The position numbers and the translations under genes were made by a program. A stretch of 64,000 nt of DNA from Paenibacillus glycanilyticus (GTDB lineage Bacteria; Bacillota; Bacilli; Paenibacillales; Paenibacillaceae), in contig NZ_BSSQ01000013.1 in assembly GCF_030161375.1 (NCBI RefSeq), positions 1-64,000 of the forward strand, given 5' to 3'. Position 1 is the first letter of the stretch; each line of letters begins with the position of its first letter. Below the pieces are notes generated by a model. The model ran no database searches, was not told the DNA's origin, and was given only the letters and a program-made list of their open reading frames with translations. Shown here in pieces: positions 44,210 to 54,100 of the stretch.

Positions 44210-45184
44210 ATGCGCCGCAAGGGAGTCAATTACTCGAAATACGGCTATATTTTCAGTATTCCTTTTATAATAGCGTTTCTTATTTTCTCTTTGTATCCTA
44301 CGTTGTACACGGCTTTTATCGGCTTCACGGACATGAAAGGGGTTATCCCGAAGCCGGTTCATATTATGGATAATCCGTTTCAGAACTTTAGAGATCTCAT
44401 TGTCGACAACGTATCGTTCAGGAAATCGCTCTCCAATACCTTTGTTCTCTGGATTGCCAACTTTATTCCTCAGATCGGGCTAGCGCTTCTGCTTACCGCC
44501 TGGTTCACCAACAAACGCCTCAATATTAAGGGGCAAGGCGCGTTTAAGGTATTACTCTACATGCCGAATATTATCACGGCGAGTACGATCGCCGTGCTTT
44601 TCAGTTCGTTGTTCGCTTATCCGATGGGCCCGGTGAACAGTTTGTTCCATGCCTTGGGATGGTCCGACGCGCCTATTCAATTCCTGCAGGACAAAAACAC
44701 GGCACGCGGCATTGTGTCGTTCATTCAGTTCTGGATGTGGTACGGCAATACGATGATTATTCTGATTGCGGGCGTGATGGGGATTAACCCGGCGCTATTC
44801 GAGGCAGCAGCCATTGACGGCGCAAGCGGGGCCCAGACCTTCTTCCGGGTGACGCTACCGAGTCTTCGGACGATTCTGCTCTACTCGCTTGTAACATCAA
44901 TGCTTGGCGGCCTTCAAATGTTCGACATTCCGCAGCTGTTTATTGCTCCGGCAGGCGGTCCGGACAACGCCACGCTAACAACGTCGGTGTTCATCTACGG
45001 GCAAGCGTTCAAGGGAGCATATATGTACAACAAAGCTGCTGCAGCCAGCATGATCATGTTCGTGATCGCGGCTGTTCTGTCGGCACTGCTGTTCTATCTC
45101 ATGCGCGACCGCGATGAAGCGAAGCTCAGAAAGCAGCTAAAGCTGCAAAAGAAAGCTGCAAAAGCAGCGGCGAAAGGGGTGTAA
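44210..45184 (+). CDS. Carbohydrate ABC transporter permease, MalF type (system C)
   Basis: A 324-residue permease with six helices and the EAA loop FEAAAIDGASGAQTFFRVTL near residue 203. The C terminus is lysine/alanine-rich. The ATG at 44210 follows GGGGTGAG; an upstream ATG at 44171 lies inside the intercistronic hairpin and is unlikely to be used. Confidence 0.9.
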   Translation: MRRKGVNYSKYGYIFSIPFIIAFLIFSLYPTLYTAFIGFTDMKGVIPKPVHIMDNPFQNFRDLIVDNVSFRKSLSNTFVLWIANFIPQIGLALLLTAWFTNKRLNIKGQGAFKVLLYMPNIITASTIAVLFSSLFAYPMGPVNSLFHALGWSDAPIQFLQDKNTARGIVSFIQFWMWYGNTMIILIAGVMGINPALFEAAAIDGASGAQTFFRVTLPSLRTILLYSLVTSMLGGLQMFDIPQLFIAPAGGPDNATLTTSVFIYGQAFKGAYMYNKAAAASMIMFVIAAVLSALLFYLMRDRDEAKLRKQLKLQKKAAKAAAKGV

Positions 45185-45187
45185 GGG

Positions 45188-46042
45188 ATGGCTAGAATAG
45201 AGAGAACGGCAACGGTCTCCCGAGGCATCAATAAGACCGTCATTTACATCGTCTGTATCGGCCTTGCGCTGCTCAGCATCCTTCCGTTCTGGATTATGTT
45301 CGTGAATGCCACGCGTTCTACGGCCGAGATCCAGAGCGGGCTGTCGCTCATTCCGTCGACGCATCTCAAGACCAACTGGGACGTGCTGACGAGCAAAAGC
45401 TTTGATCCGCTCAAAGGGTTCCTGAACTCCTTCATCATCTCGGCCACATCGACGGTTTGCGCGGTTTATTTCTCGTCATTAACCGCCTACGGGCTTGTCG
45501 TGTACAACTGGAAATGGCGCCAGACCTTCTTCACGTTTATCCTGTGCGTCATGATGATTCCGGCGCAGGCAAGCGCCATTGGCTTCTATCAGTTCATGTA
45601 TCAGCTGCACTGGACGAACAGCTTCCTGCCGCTGATCCTGCCGGCTATAGCAGCGCCGGCCATCGTGTTTTTCATGCGGCAGTATCTGCTCGCAACGCTG
45701 TCGCTCGAGATCGTAGAAGCGGCTCGGATCGACGGCTCGGGCGAGTTCGCTACCTTCAACCGAATCATAATGCCGATTATGATGCCGGCGGTTGCGACGC
45801 AGGCGATCTTTGCTTTTGTCGCAAGCTGGAACAACCTGTTTATGCCGCTCATCCTGCTCACCGACAAATCGAAGTATACGCTGCCGGTCATGGTCAGCTT
45901 GCTGCGGGGCGATATCTACAAGACGGAATTCGGCTCGATCTACATGGGGCTTGCGTTAACCGCATTGCCGCTGTTCGTGATCTACTTCCTGTTATCCCGT
46001 TACATTATCGCGGGCGTAGCGCTTGGCGGCGTGAAAGAGTAA
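45188..46042 (+). CDS. Carbohydrate ABC transporter permease, MalG type (system C)
   Basis: A 284-residue permease with six helices and the EAA loop VEAARIDGSGEFATFNRIIM near residue 175, ending in AGVALGGVKE. It starts three bases after the first permease gene. The convergent regulator gene begins 26 bases beyond its end. Confidence 0.9.
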   Translation: MARIERTATVSRGINKTVIYIVCIGLALLSILPFWIMFVNATRSTAEIQSGLSLIPSTHLKTNWDVLTSKSFDPLKGFLNSFIISATSTVCAVYFSSLTAYGLVVYNWKWRQTFFTFILCVMMIPAQASAIGFYQFMYQLHWTNSFLPLILPAIAAPAIVFFMRQYLLATLSLEIVEAARIDGSGEFATFNRIIMPIMMPAVATQAIFAFVASWNNLFMPLILLTDKSKYTLPVMVSLLRGDIYKTEFGSIYMGLALTALPLFVIYFLLSRYIIAGVALGGVKE

Positions 46043-46068
46043 ATATGGCTAAGAAACAAGAGGTTGCC

Positions 46069-47673
46069 TTATTCGGCGGCCTCTTGTTTCTGTTTATACT
46101 CGTTAGGCGACATGCCTACTTCTTGTTTGAACACTTTCGCGAAATAGGAATAGTTGGCGTAACCGACCTTCTTCCCGGCGGCGAATACGGACAACTGCGT
46201 TGTTCGGAGCAGCTGCTTCGCCGCATCCATGCGGGCTTTAATGACGTAGGTGCCAAGGGATACTCCCGTTTCTTTCTTGAACAAGCGGGCGAGATAATCC
46301 GGATGGAGGTAGACGACGTCAGCCAGGCTGAGGCGGGTTAAATCCTCTCCGTAATGCGCGTGTATATATTGCTTGATTTCTTCCGTGACGGATTTGGGCT
46401 GTTCGGCAAAGTCGCGGTAGGACATAGCCGTGCGAACCAGATTCCGCAAGTAAGCTTCCATATCTTCCATTGAATTCAACGAGTTGGCAAGCAGCCGTTC
46501 ATTGGCTTTGCCTTTGTACAGTTGATGGGCTTGAATGCCTTTTGATTTGAGGAAGGCATACACGAGCTGCATCATATCAAGCCGGAACAGGTTCAGAACG
46601 GAAGTTGTGCAATGCTTCTGGCGCGCGGGATCATTTAAATGCATAAACATTTCACGCAGCAAATCTTCCGGCAAGTTCCGCTCGAGAAGCTCTTCAAGCC
46701 GTACCAGATCAGGCGGGTTATACAACTCGTCAACGGGCTGAATGCCATGCTCCGCAAAAAAGATATGGTTTCGCCTCTTGGCGATATCTTGATTGAGCTG
46801 CAGCAATTGCCGGATAACCGGACTAATGGCTTCAAGTCTGCCCTTCATCCCGACAATGCAGCAGGCATCGGATTTCAAAGCACGGTTCGCCTGCAAGATA
46901 AACGAGGAGCATAACGAGTCAAGTGTTTGCGAGTCAGGTGCGGCTTTCCATTTTAATACCGCAATCCAATTATGCGCGCTATATTCGAGCACGGTTTCAA
47001 GCGTAAATTGCGGATGCTGGAACAGCTCGTACAGGACATTAAGCAAGGCGAAGTCAAACAGGTTTTTTTCTTCCTGTCCCATGCTGCCGTCGTAAGGGTA
47101 GAGATTGAGAAGCACGGGCTGGATAAGATCGTTCATGGTATACGATAGATGCTGTTCTTCAACGGCAAGCGAGACGTCCGAGGCTTTGAGCGGAAAGGAG
47201 ACACTGCCGCTGATCAGCTTGCGCCAGAAATGCTCGAGAATCTTTGCTTGATTGCGTTGCCAATAATAGCCCTCCCGGATTGCTTTTTCCTGTTGCTGCT
47301 GTTCTTGTGCGCGTTCGACGGCTTTTCGGATGATGAGCATCAGCTTATCGAATTGAATCGGCTTCAAGAAATATTCAAAGCTGCGCAGCTCAATCGCTTT
47401 TTGCGCGTAATTAAAATCTGCGTAGTTGGTTAGAAAAATAGCCTGTACCGGATAATTTTCCTCGCGAATCCACGCTAACAATTCAAGTCCGCTGCCTTGC
47501 GGCATTTCGATATCCGATATCAGAATTTGGACCTTGTGGTTCATTAGAATTTCGCGCGATTGAGCGACATTATGAGCGGTAAATACCGACTCGATGCCAA
47601 GTGAAGCCCAGTCGATCTTCTTCTCCAGCGCCGTGACCACAAAGTAATCGTCATCTACAACTAATGCGTTCAC
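46069..47673 (-). CDS. AraC-type response regulator, YesN family (system C/D)
   Basis: A 534-residue regulator with a receiver domain (Asp54 in ILISDIEMPQG), a long central domain and a C-terminal AraC domain (about 430-530; VYLHPDYLARLFKKETGVSL landmark). The GTG start overlaps the kinase stop codon by four bases. It is convergent with importer C and downstream of a kinase that is divergent from importer D, so either importer could be its target. Confidence 0.9.
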   Translation of the reverse strand: MNALVVDDDYFVVTALEKKIDWASLGIESVFTAHNVAQSREILMNHKVQILISDIEMPQGSGLELLAWIREENYPVQAIFLTNYADFNYAQKAIELRSFEYFLKPIQFDKLMLIIRKAVERAQEQQQQEKAIREGYYWQRNQAKILEHFWRKLISGSVSFPLKASDVSLAVEEQHLSYTMNDLIQPVLLNLYPYDGSMGQEEKNLFDFALLNVLYELFQHPQFTLETVLEYSAHNWIAVLKWKAAPDSQTLDSLCSSFILQANRALKSDACCIVGMKGRLEAISPVIRQLLQLNQDIAKRRNHIFFAEHGIQPVDELYNPPDLVRLEELLERNLPEDLLREMFMHLNDPARQKHCTTSVLNLFRLDMMQLVYAFLKSKGIQAHQLYKGKANERLLANSLNSMEDMEAYLRNLVRTAMSYRDFAEQPKSVTEEIKQYIHAHYGEDLTRLSLADVVYLHPDYLARLFKKETGVSLGTYVIKARMDAAKQLLRTTQLSVFAAGKKVGYANYSYFAKVFKQEVGMSPNEYKQKQEAAE

Positions 47674-49436
47674 TTCAGCTCCACTCCATTCTCGTCAGAT
47701 TTGTCCGAAAGCTTCTGAAGCTCTGGCAGGTAAAGAGTTATGCTAGCACCTCCGCCAATCTGGTTTGCGAATTCCACGAACGCCCGGTTACCGTACAAAT
47801 AGGCAAGCCGATGCACCGTATTCATAATGCCGATTTGCGTGCCGAGCAACTGGTCAAGCGGTTGTCCTTGCTGCAGCTTCTCTAGAACGTCCGGCGGGAA
47901 GCCCGGTCCGTTATCCGTTATCCCGATGACCGTCATGCGCTCGTTGCCCATCAGCTGCAGCTTCACGGTCAGTTCAATCAGCATCTTGTTATCTCTGGAT
48001 ACGGCGTATTTAATGGCATTCTCGATGAAGGTCTGCAGGACCAGCGGCGGAATTGGCGTATCCTTCGTCTGCTCCTCCTGCTCCAACCGATAATGGAACG
48101 AGCCTTGGTAGCGGTTCCTCTGAATTTCCAGATAGACGCGCACATGCTCGATTTCGTCCTCCAACCGGACAAAGTCTTGGCCGTTTTGGAAAATGTACCG
48201 GAAGTAGACGGAGGTGGATAAGGCCATCTGCTGTATTTCTTCCGTCATATCCATCTGTGCCATGCTGTGGATGGTCGTTAGGCAGTTGAGGAAAAAATGC
48301 GGCTTAATTTGCAGCTTCATATAATCCAGCTGAATGCGTTGTTTCTCGATCTCGCGTTCGTAAATATCGATCTTATAGGTTTTAATCTGGTTAACTAGCT
48401 GCGCGAACTGCTTGTTGGCTTTCTCGAGTTCAACGATTCTGCTGCCTGCTTGCTCCAGAGGTTCTCCATCCTCCGTCCAAAAAGCGAGATTATACGAGAA
48501 GCTCTTGATCGGCTGAAGCACCTTGTTCTTGAAGTACAGCATGATGAAGCTCAAGCTGCAGGCGACAATGACCGCAAGCAGCATGATCAGCAGCTGAACG
48601 ATCATGATTTTCTCAAACGCGCCGAATTGAATGATGAGCTTGACATAGAAGGCTGCATTATCGAATTCGCCGTTGACCGTCGTCCTGGTCTGAAGGGTAT
48701 TCAGGATGGAGGCGGTTTTGTGCTCCCGGTCGATATTCAACAGTTGCCCTTTGTTCGAGATGGGACTGGTAACAAGACTGCCATCCTCGGCCCGCAAGGA
48801 GGCGTAACCGTTCTCTCCCAGATTAATCTCGCGAAGCGGGAGGATCAGATCGTCGGCGGCAATCAGACAAATCAAATAGGTATCGTGGTAGGGAACCATG
48901 TTAACGATATAAAATTTCCCCGCCAGTTGGATCGTCGACCACCTGGAATAGAGCTTCTCGTAAATAACCTTATCTTTGATGTAGACATTAATCTTGCGTT
49001 GGAGTTCTTGATATTCCTGGTAGGTAACCCCCATGGGCGCAATGTTGAGCATAAGTTTCTTCTTATTAAGGAAGAGGAAGTAATTATAGTTTCGGTCATA
49101 ACTTTTCTGAAGCTCAACGAACCGCCGGTATAACGTATCGTTTGCTTTTATGAATTCGGTCTCGTTCGTGCCATGCGCATCCATGATCTTCACATTCTCG
49201 TCATTAGCAAGCGTCCAGCCCATGAAATGATTAATGTAGGAGAAGTCGCTGTTAATCCGGTTAATGTACAAATAAGCGGTGTCGCGCAAATCCCGCGCGG
49301 ACTGCTGCTTAACGATCGTAATCGATGCGAAGCTGATGAGAAAATCCAGGATTAGCGCGGAAAACGAGATAACGAGAATGATTTTGACATAATGCTGAAT
49401 CGGATATAACTTGTTCTCCGCTTGTTTATTGGCCAT
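47670..49436 (-). CDS. Sensor histidine kinase, YesM family (system C/D)
   Basis: A 588-residue membrane kinase: first helix IILVISFSALILDFLISFA, outside sensor domain to about 280, second helix (IMIVQLLIMLLAVIVACSL), and a His_kinase motif with Lys in place of the usual Asn (IKPHFFLNCL, His380). ATPase motifs are QTFIENAIKYA, DNGPG and GTQIGI. GAGGAG precedes the ATG. It is divergent from importer D, sharing a 314-base regulatory region with it. Confidence 0.9.
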   Translation of the reverse strand: MANKQAENKLYPIQHYVKIILVISFSALILDFLISFASITIVKQQSARDLRDTAYLYINRINSDFSYINHFMGWTLANDENVKIMDAHGTNETEFIKANDTLYRRFVELQKSYDRNYNYFLFLNKKKLMLNIAPMGVTYQEYQELQRKINVYIKDKVIYEKLYSRWSTIQLAGKFYIVNMVPYHDTYLICLIAADDLILPLREINLGENGYASLRAEDGSLVTSPISNKGQLLNIDREHKTASILNTLQTRTTVNGEFDNAAFYVKLIIQFGAFEKIMIVQLLIMLLAVIVACSLSFIMLYFKNKVLQPIKSFSYNLAFWTEDGEPLEQAGSRIVELEKANKQFAQLVNQIKTYKIDIYEREIEKQRIQLDYMKLQIKPHFFLNCLTTIHSMAQMDMTEEIQQMALSTSVYFRYIFQNGQDFVRLEDEIEHVRVYLEIQRNRYQGSFHYRLEQEEQTKDTPIPPLVLQTFIENAIKYAVSRDNKMLIELTVKLQLMGNERMTVIGITDNGPGFPPDVLEKLQQGQPLDQLLGTQIGIMNTVHRLAYLYGNRAFVEFANQIGGGASITLYLPELQKLSDKSDENGVELK

Positions 49437-49512
49437 ATGCTCCTCAACTCCCCGCTAGCCGCCTTTATTGCGCAAATTCCATGTCTGATCATTATAATGC
49501 CGCTTTATGAAA

Positions 49513-49528
49513 TTGCAATCGGTTGCAA
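49513..49528. promoter_or_regulatory. cre-like palindrome between the kinase and importer D
   Basis: TTGCAA, TCGG, TTGCAA form a perfect LacI/CcpA-type palindrome; the inner 14 bases fit the degenerate cre consensus at every fixed position. Confidence 0.6.
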
Positions 49529-49543
49529 CCCTCAATTCGGCGG

Positions 49544-49667
49544 AATGTCCGATTAGTGATATGAAAAAGTCCGGATTGTAATTGGTTCAACGTCCCGCTG
49601 TAAGGCTTTTGCGCAAATCCGTACGTATTGCGGCGAAATGTCCGGAATGTGCTATCCATGATGTCCA
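49544..49667. promoter_or_regulatory. Direct-repeat operator array before importer D
   Basis: The motif AATGTCCG occurs at 49544 and 49637, AAAGTCCG at 49566, and the related GATGTCCA at 49660. Within each pair the copies are 22-23 bases apart (two helical turns), the spacing expected for AraC-type regulators bound as direct repeats. Confidence 0.5.
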
Positions 49668-49750
49668 AATCTTAAAGTCGGTATTAAGTATACTAAAGTC
49701 ATTAAGAAGACAGCAAAGCTAATGCATACGAAGCAAGGAGGTTCAGATTC

Positions 49751-50686
49751 TTGATAAACAGCTCATCTTCGACCGGTGGCAATCTGCAGCGTCAATGGCA
49801 AAGGATCAGCAGGAACTGGGGGTTATACCTGCTCCTCATGCCGGCAGTCGTCCTGCTGCTCTGTTTCACTTATAAACCGATGTACGGTGTTATTATCGCG
49901 TTTAAAGACTTCAAGCCGGCGCTTGGCATTATGGATAGTCCGTGGGTAGGGTTCAAATATTTCGAGAAGTTTTTCAACTCCTACCAATTCTCGGTCACGA
50001 TTAAGAACACGATATTGATCAGCTTGTACAGCTTCGTGACGTTCCCGCTGCCGATTATCTTCGCCATTCTGGTGAATCAGCTTCGGCAAAACCGGTTCAA
50101 ACGGGTGTTCCAGACGATCACGTATATGCCGCATTTTATTTCGACCATCGTTATTGTTGGCCTGATGATGATCCTGCTGTCGCCCGGGAACGGACTGATC
50201 GGCAGCATCTACCGCTTGTTTGGGGCCGAAGCGCCAAACCTGATGGGATCGGCCGGCATGTTCAGCAGCTTGTATGTATGGTCCGACGTGTGGCAGCATA
50301 CCGGCTGGGATAGCATTATTTATCTTGCGGCTTTGTCCGCGGTAAGTCCAAGCCTGTATGAAGCGGCAACAGTCGACGGGGCAAGCCGTTGGCAAAAAAT
50401 CCGCTACATCGACATTCCGATGCTGATCCCTACGGCCGTTACGCTGCTGATTCTCCGAATCGGGGGATTGCTTGGCGTCGGCTTCGAGAAAGCGTATCTG
50501 CTGCAGAACAACTTGAATATCGCGGGCAGCGAAGTGCTCTCCACGTACGTTTACAAGATTGGCTTGCTCAGCTCGCAGTACAGCTTCTCGGCTGCGATCA
50601 ATCTATTCAATACGCTCATTAATTTCACGCTGCTCATTCTGGTTAACTGGATATCGAAGAAGTATTCGGAGAACAGTCTCTGGTAG
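49751..50686 (+). CDS. Carbohydrate ABC transporter permease, LplB-like (system D)
   Basis: A 311-residue permease with six helices, landmark YKPMYGVIIAFKDFKPALGI, and EAA loop YEAATVDGASRWQKIRYIDI near residue 200. The start is TTG 49751 with AAGGAGG nine bases upstream. It opens an operon of two permeases, a binding protein and two enzymes. Confidence 0.9.
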   Translation: MINSSSSTGGNLQRQWQRISRNWGLYLLLMPAVVLLLCFTYKPMYGVIIAFKDFKPALGIMDSPWVGFKYFEKFFNSYQFSVTIKNTILISLYSFVTFPLPIIFAILVNQLRQNRFKRVFQTITYMPHFISTIVIVGLMMILLSPGNGLIGSIYRLFGAEAPNLMGSAGMFSSLYVWSDVWQHTGWDSIIYLAALSAVSPSLYEAATVDGASRWQKIRYIDIPMLIPTAVTLLILRIGGLLGVGFEKAYLLQNNLNIAGSEVLSTYVYKIGLLSSQYSFSAAINLFNTLINFTLLILVNWISKKYSENSLW

Positions 50687-50720
50687 GTTAATGCTTTTGT
50701 TGGAAGGAGGAACGACAACT

Positions 50721-51632
50721 ATGGAGGCTGCAACAAATTTAACTCTGCCGACCAAGAAATCGGGCAATGCCGATAAGCTGATGGAGATTCTATTATACAT
50801 TTGGGCCGTCCTTGTGCTTATCATTGTGTTATACCCGCTATACTTTATTGTTATCGCATCCTTTAGCGATCCGTCGGCTGTCGGAAGCGGGCAAGTGTGG
50901 TTGTTTCCGAAAGGGTTTACGCTCGACGGTTATAAGGAATTACTGAATCATTCGAATATATGGATCGGTTACCGGAACACGATTGTTTATACGGTTGTCG
51001 GCACCATGATCGGTCTGGTCGTCAACGTATCGGCCGGTTATGCCTTATCGAGAAAGGATCTTGTCGGACGCAAGTTTCTGTCTCTGTTCTTCATCTTTAC
51101 GATGTTTTTCAACGGCGGTCTGGTGCCGACGTTTCTGACGATTCGCGATTTCCATCTGTATGATACGTTCTTGGTTATGGTATTGCCGTTCTCGGTTGCG
51201 GTCTTCGATATCATCGTAGCGCGCACATTCTTTAGGACGGGCATTCCAACCGAATTATGGGAAGCGGCGCAAATTGACGGCTGCGGCAACCTTCGCTTTT
51301 ATACCCAAATGGTATTGCCGCTCTCGAAGCCTATTATAGCCGTGCTGGCTTTATGGTTTGCGGTAGGACAATGGAATTCGTACTTCAATGCGCTTATCTA
51401 CTTGCAGAATGAGAACCTGTACCCGCTGCAGCTGGTGTTAAGAGATATTCTCGTCACCAATCAGATGCAAACCGCGCTTGGGACGGGGGAAGCGGCGCAA
51501 ATCGCGCTGCGGCTGGCCAACCTGCTGCGTTATTCCGTCATTATCGTCGCTACGGTTCCGATTATGTGCATTTACCCGTTTGTGCAAAAGCATTTCAACA
51601 AGGGGGTGATGATCGGCGCCGTGAAGGAGTAG
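50721..51632 (+). CDS. Carbohydrate ABC transporter permease, LplC-like (system D)
   Basis: A 303-residue permease with six helices, EAA loop WEAAQIDGCGNLRFYTQMVL near residue 190, and the typical tail FNKGVMIGAVKE. The ATG at 50721 follows GGAAGGAGG; the frame is open from 50559 but that part overlaps the first permease gene. Confidence 0.9.
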   Translation: MEAATNLTLPTKKSGNADKLMEILLYIWAVLVLIIVLYPLYFIVIASFSDPSAVGSGQVWLFPKGFTLDGYKELLNHSNIWIGYRNTIVYTVVGTMIGLVVNVSAGYALSRKDLVGRKFLSLFFIFTMFFNGGLVPTFLTIRDFHLYDTFLVMVLPFSVAVFDIIVARTFFRTGIPTELWEAAQIDGCGNLRFYTQMVLPLSKPIIAVLALWFAVGQWNSYFNALIYLQNENLYPLQLVLRDILVTNQMQTALGTGEAAQIALRLANLLRYSVIIVATVPIMCIYPFVQKHFNKGVMIGAVKE

Positions 51633-51688
51633 CCGTGGCTTGGTTGGAGAAGACATGCACTTATCCTGTTATAAGGGGAGTTTAGAAG

Positions 51689-53326
51689 ATGACAACAACT
51701 TCGAAGAAATATACGAGAAAGATGCTGTCCAGCCTCGCTTTAATTTCCGTATTGGGCACAACCGTGCTTGCGGGCTGCAGCAGCGATAAAGATACGAATA
51801 ATGCGCCTGCTAATAATGGAGGAAACAAGGCGGCAGACAGCAACTTCCATGCGGAAGGAATGCCGATTGTCGATAAACCGGTGACGCTGAATGTGCTGAC
51901 GATCCGTTGGGGCAATATGGGAGACACGTTCACGAAGAATACTTGGCTTCAGGAGCTGGAGAAAAATTCGAACGTAAAGATCAATTGGCAGGTTATCTCC
52001 TCCAGTGACTGGGATGCCCAGAAATCGGTTATGCTCGCAAGCGGCAAGATGCCGGATGTCATCATTGGCGATTTGGCTTTTGGGGACTCCGATATTGTGA
52101 ACAACCTGAGCATTTTCCGCCCGCTGGACGATTACATTGACAAATATATGCCGAATTTGAAAGCAGCCATGGAAGAGACGCCGGAACTGAAAAAGCTGAG
52201 TACGTTCCCGGACGGCAAAATCTATTCGATGCCGGCAAGACTGCCATCGCGTCCCTATTCTTCGGTGCAGCCGGTTATTAACCAAGAATGGCTGGACAAG
52301 TTGGGGCTGAAGGTGCCGGATACGCTGGATGAATTGTACGACGTTCTGAAAGCTTTCAAGGAGAAGGATCCAAACGGCAACGGCAAGGCGGATGAAATTC
52401 CGTACAGCGACTCGAAGGACATTGATATGAATCTGCTTGCGCCATTTGGCATTACGGATATCCGCGGCAACCATATGGTCATTAAAGACGGCAAGCCGGA
52501 ATATTTCCCGACCTCGGAAGCTTATAAAAAGGGAATTGCCTGGGCTCATAAATTGTACTCCGAAGGTTTGATTGACAAAGAAACGTTTACCCAGGATGAT
52601 ACGATGCTGACGGCGAAGCGGCAAAATCCGGACGCGTCCCTAGTTGGCTTCTCCTACCAATGGACGCCGGATGCCGTATTTGGCCAGTGGAGCAAGCAAT
52701 ACGAGACGATTGCTCCGATTACCGGCCCGGACGGGAACAAATATCAGGTTGGCGATCCAAACGGCATGAGTTTCCGCCGCAACGAAGTGCTGATCACGAC
52801 TTCCAATAAACATCCGGAGGTAACTGCACGCTGGGCAGATCAATTCTATACGGGCGAAGCGAGTATCCAGAACTTCTGGGGCGCGATTGGCACGACCATT
52901 GAGAAGAACGACGACGGTACGTACACGCTTATGGATCCGCCGGACGGTACAAGCGCTGATGCTTGGTATTGGGATGGTTCCCTGCGCGACTTTGGTCCGA
53001 AATACGCAAGCCCGGCGTTCGAGAAGAACATTAAGCTCGAGCCTACGAGCGGCGACGGACTGAAGCTGCAACTCGATAGCCTAGGCAAGGAATACGTGAC
53101 CACGCCATTCCCGGATGTCATGTACACGATTGAAGAGTATGAAGAGCTGCCTACGCTGCTTACCGATATTGAAAGTTACATTAAAAGCACTCGTGCCCAA
53201 TGGGTAACAAAGGGCGGCATTGAAGAAGAGTGGGACGCTTACGTGAAGAAGCTCAACGACATGGGGCTTGAGAAGCTGATCAAAATTTACGACGACGCCT
53301 ACAACCGCTACATGAACATTAAATAA
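51689..53326 (+). CDS. Extracellular sugar-binding lipoprotein (system D)
   Basis: A 545-residue LplA-type solute-binding protein. The signal peptide ends in lipobox LAGC (Cys about 29), followed by a short Asn-rich linker; the mature part starts with a LNVLTIRWGN strand. AAGGGGAG precedes the ATG. It lies between the permease genes and two putative sugar-modifying enzymes, in one operon. Confidence 0.9.
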   Translation: MTTTSKKYTRKMLSSLALISVLGTTVLAGCSSDKDTNNAPANNGGNKAADSNFHAEGMPIVDKPVTLNVLTIRWGNMGDTFTKNTWLQELEKNSNVKINWQVISSSDWDAQKSVMLASGKMPDVIIGDLAFGDSDIVNNLSIFRPLDDYIDKYMPNLKAAMEETPELKKLSTFPDGKIYSMPARLPSRPYSSVQPVINQEWLDKLGLKVPDTLDELYDVLKAFKEKDPNGNGKADEIPYSDSKDIDMNLLAPFGITDIRGNHMVIKDGKPEYFPTSEAYKKGIAWAHKLYSEGLIDKETFTQDDTMLTAKRQNPDASLVGFSYQWTPDAVFGQWSKQYETIAPITGPDGNKYQVGDPNGMSFRRNEVLITTSNKHPEVTARWADQFYTGEASIQNFWGAIGTTIEKNDDGTYTLMDPPDGTSADAWYWDGSLRDFGPKYASPAFEKNIKLEPTSGDGLKLQLDSLGKEYVTTPFPDVMYTIEEYEELPTLLTDIESYIKSTRAQWVTKGGIEEEWDAYVKKLNDMGLEKLIKIYDDAYNRYMNIK

Positions 53327-53353
53327 CAGCATGGGATTCAGGAGGAACGGAAT

Positions 53354-54088
53354 ATGAGCAGCAATCCAAGGGTAACCGTATGGAACGAGAACCGCCATGA
53401 GCGGACAAATCCGAAGGCAAAGGAGATTTATCCGGGCGGAATTCATCAGGCGATTGCGCGCTTCTTGACGAAAGCGGGCATGGAAGCGGGAACGGCAACG
53501 CTGGATGAACCGGCGCATGGCCTGACGGACGAGAAGCTGGACAATACCGATGTATTGATCTGGTGGGGACATCTTGCCCACGATGAAGTGCAGGATGAGA
53601 TTGTAAGCAAAGTGCAGCAGCGCGTGCTGGACGGCATGGGACTTATCGTGCTTCACTCCGGTCATTATTCGAAAATATTTAAAGCCTTGATGGGAACAAG
53701 CTGCAGCTTGAAGTGGCGCGAAGCCGACGAGAAGGAGCGCCTATGGGTTGTAGCGCCAGGACATCCGATCGCGGAAGGAATCGGCGATTATATCGAGTTG
53801 CCGGAAGAGGAAATGTACGGCGAGCACTTCGACATTCCGGCGCCGGATGAGCTGATCTTCACAAGCTGGTTCGAAGGCGGCGAAGTATTCCGCAGCGGCT
53901 GCGCTTATACGCGCGGCAACGGCAAAGTATTTTATTTCAGACCCGGTCATGAAACGTATCCAACCTATCATAATCCGCAGATTCAGCGCGTAATTACTAA
54001 TGCGGTGAAGTGGGCTCAGCCAGTAAAGCGGGAGCTCCCCGTACGCGGTAATGTACAACCGCTTGAGCCGATTGGCGCGAAGGGATAG
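53354..54088 (+). CDS. ThuA-domain (trehalose-utilisation-like) protein
   Basis: A 244-residue soluble protein with a class I glutamine-amidotransferase-like fold. Landmarks are [24 protein letters not shown] and [14 protein letters not shown], which match the ThuA family. ThuA acts in trehalose or related disaccharide catabolism, often with Gfo/Idh oxidoreductases such as the next gene. AGGAGG precedes the ATG. The substrate is inferred only from context. Confidence 0.88.
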   Translation: MSSNPRVTVWNENRHERTNPKAKEIYPGGIHQAIARFLTKAGMEAGTATLDEPAHGLTDEKLDNTDVLIWWGHLAHDEVQDEIVSKVQQRVLDGMGLIVLHSGHYSKIFKALMGTSCSLKWREADEKERLWVVAPGHPIAEGIGDYIELPEEEMYGEHFDIPAPDELIFTSWFEGGEVFRSGCAYTRGNGKVFYFRPGHETYPTYHNPQIQRVITNAVKWAQPVKRELPVRGNVQPLEPIGAKG

Positions 54089-54100
54089 GTGAGCATAACA

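Noticed and set aside
45457..46341. Plus-strand open frame of 294 codons overlapping the system C permease end
   Set aside because: It is out of frame with the conserved permease, runs antisense into the response-regulator gene and has no coherent protein features.
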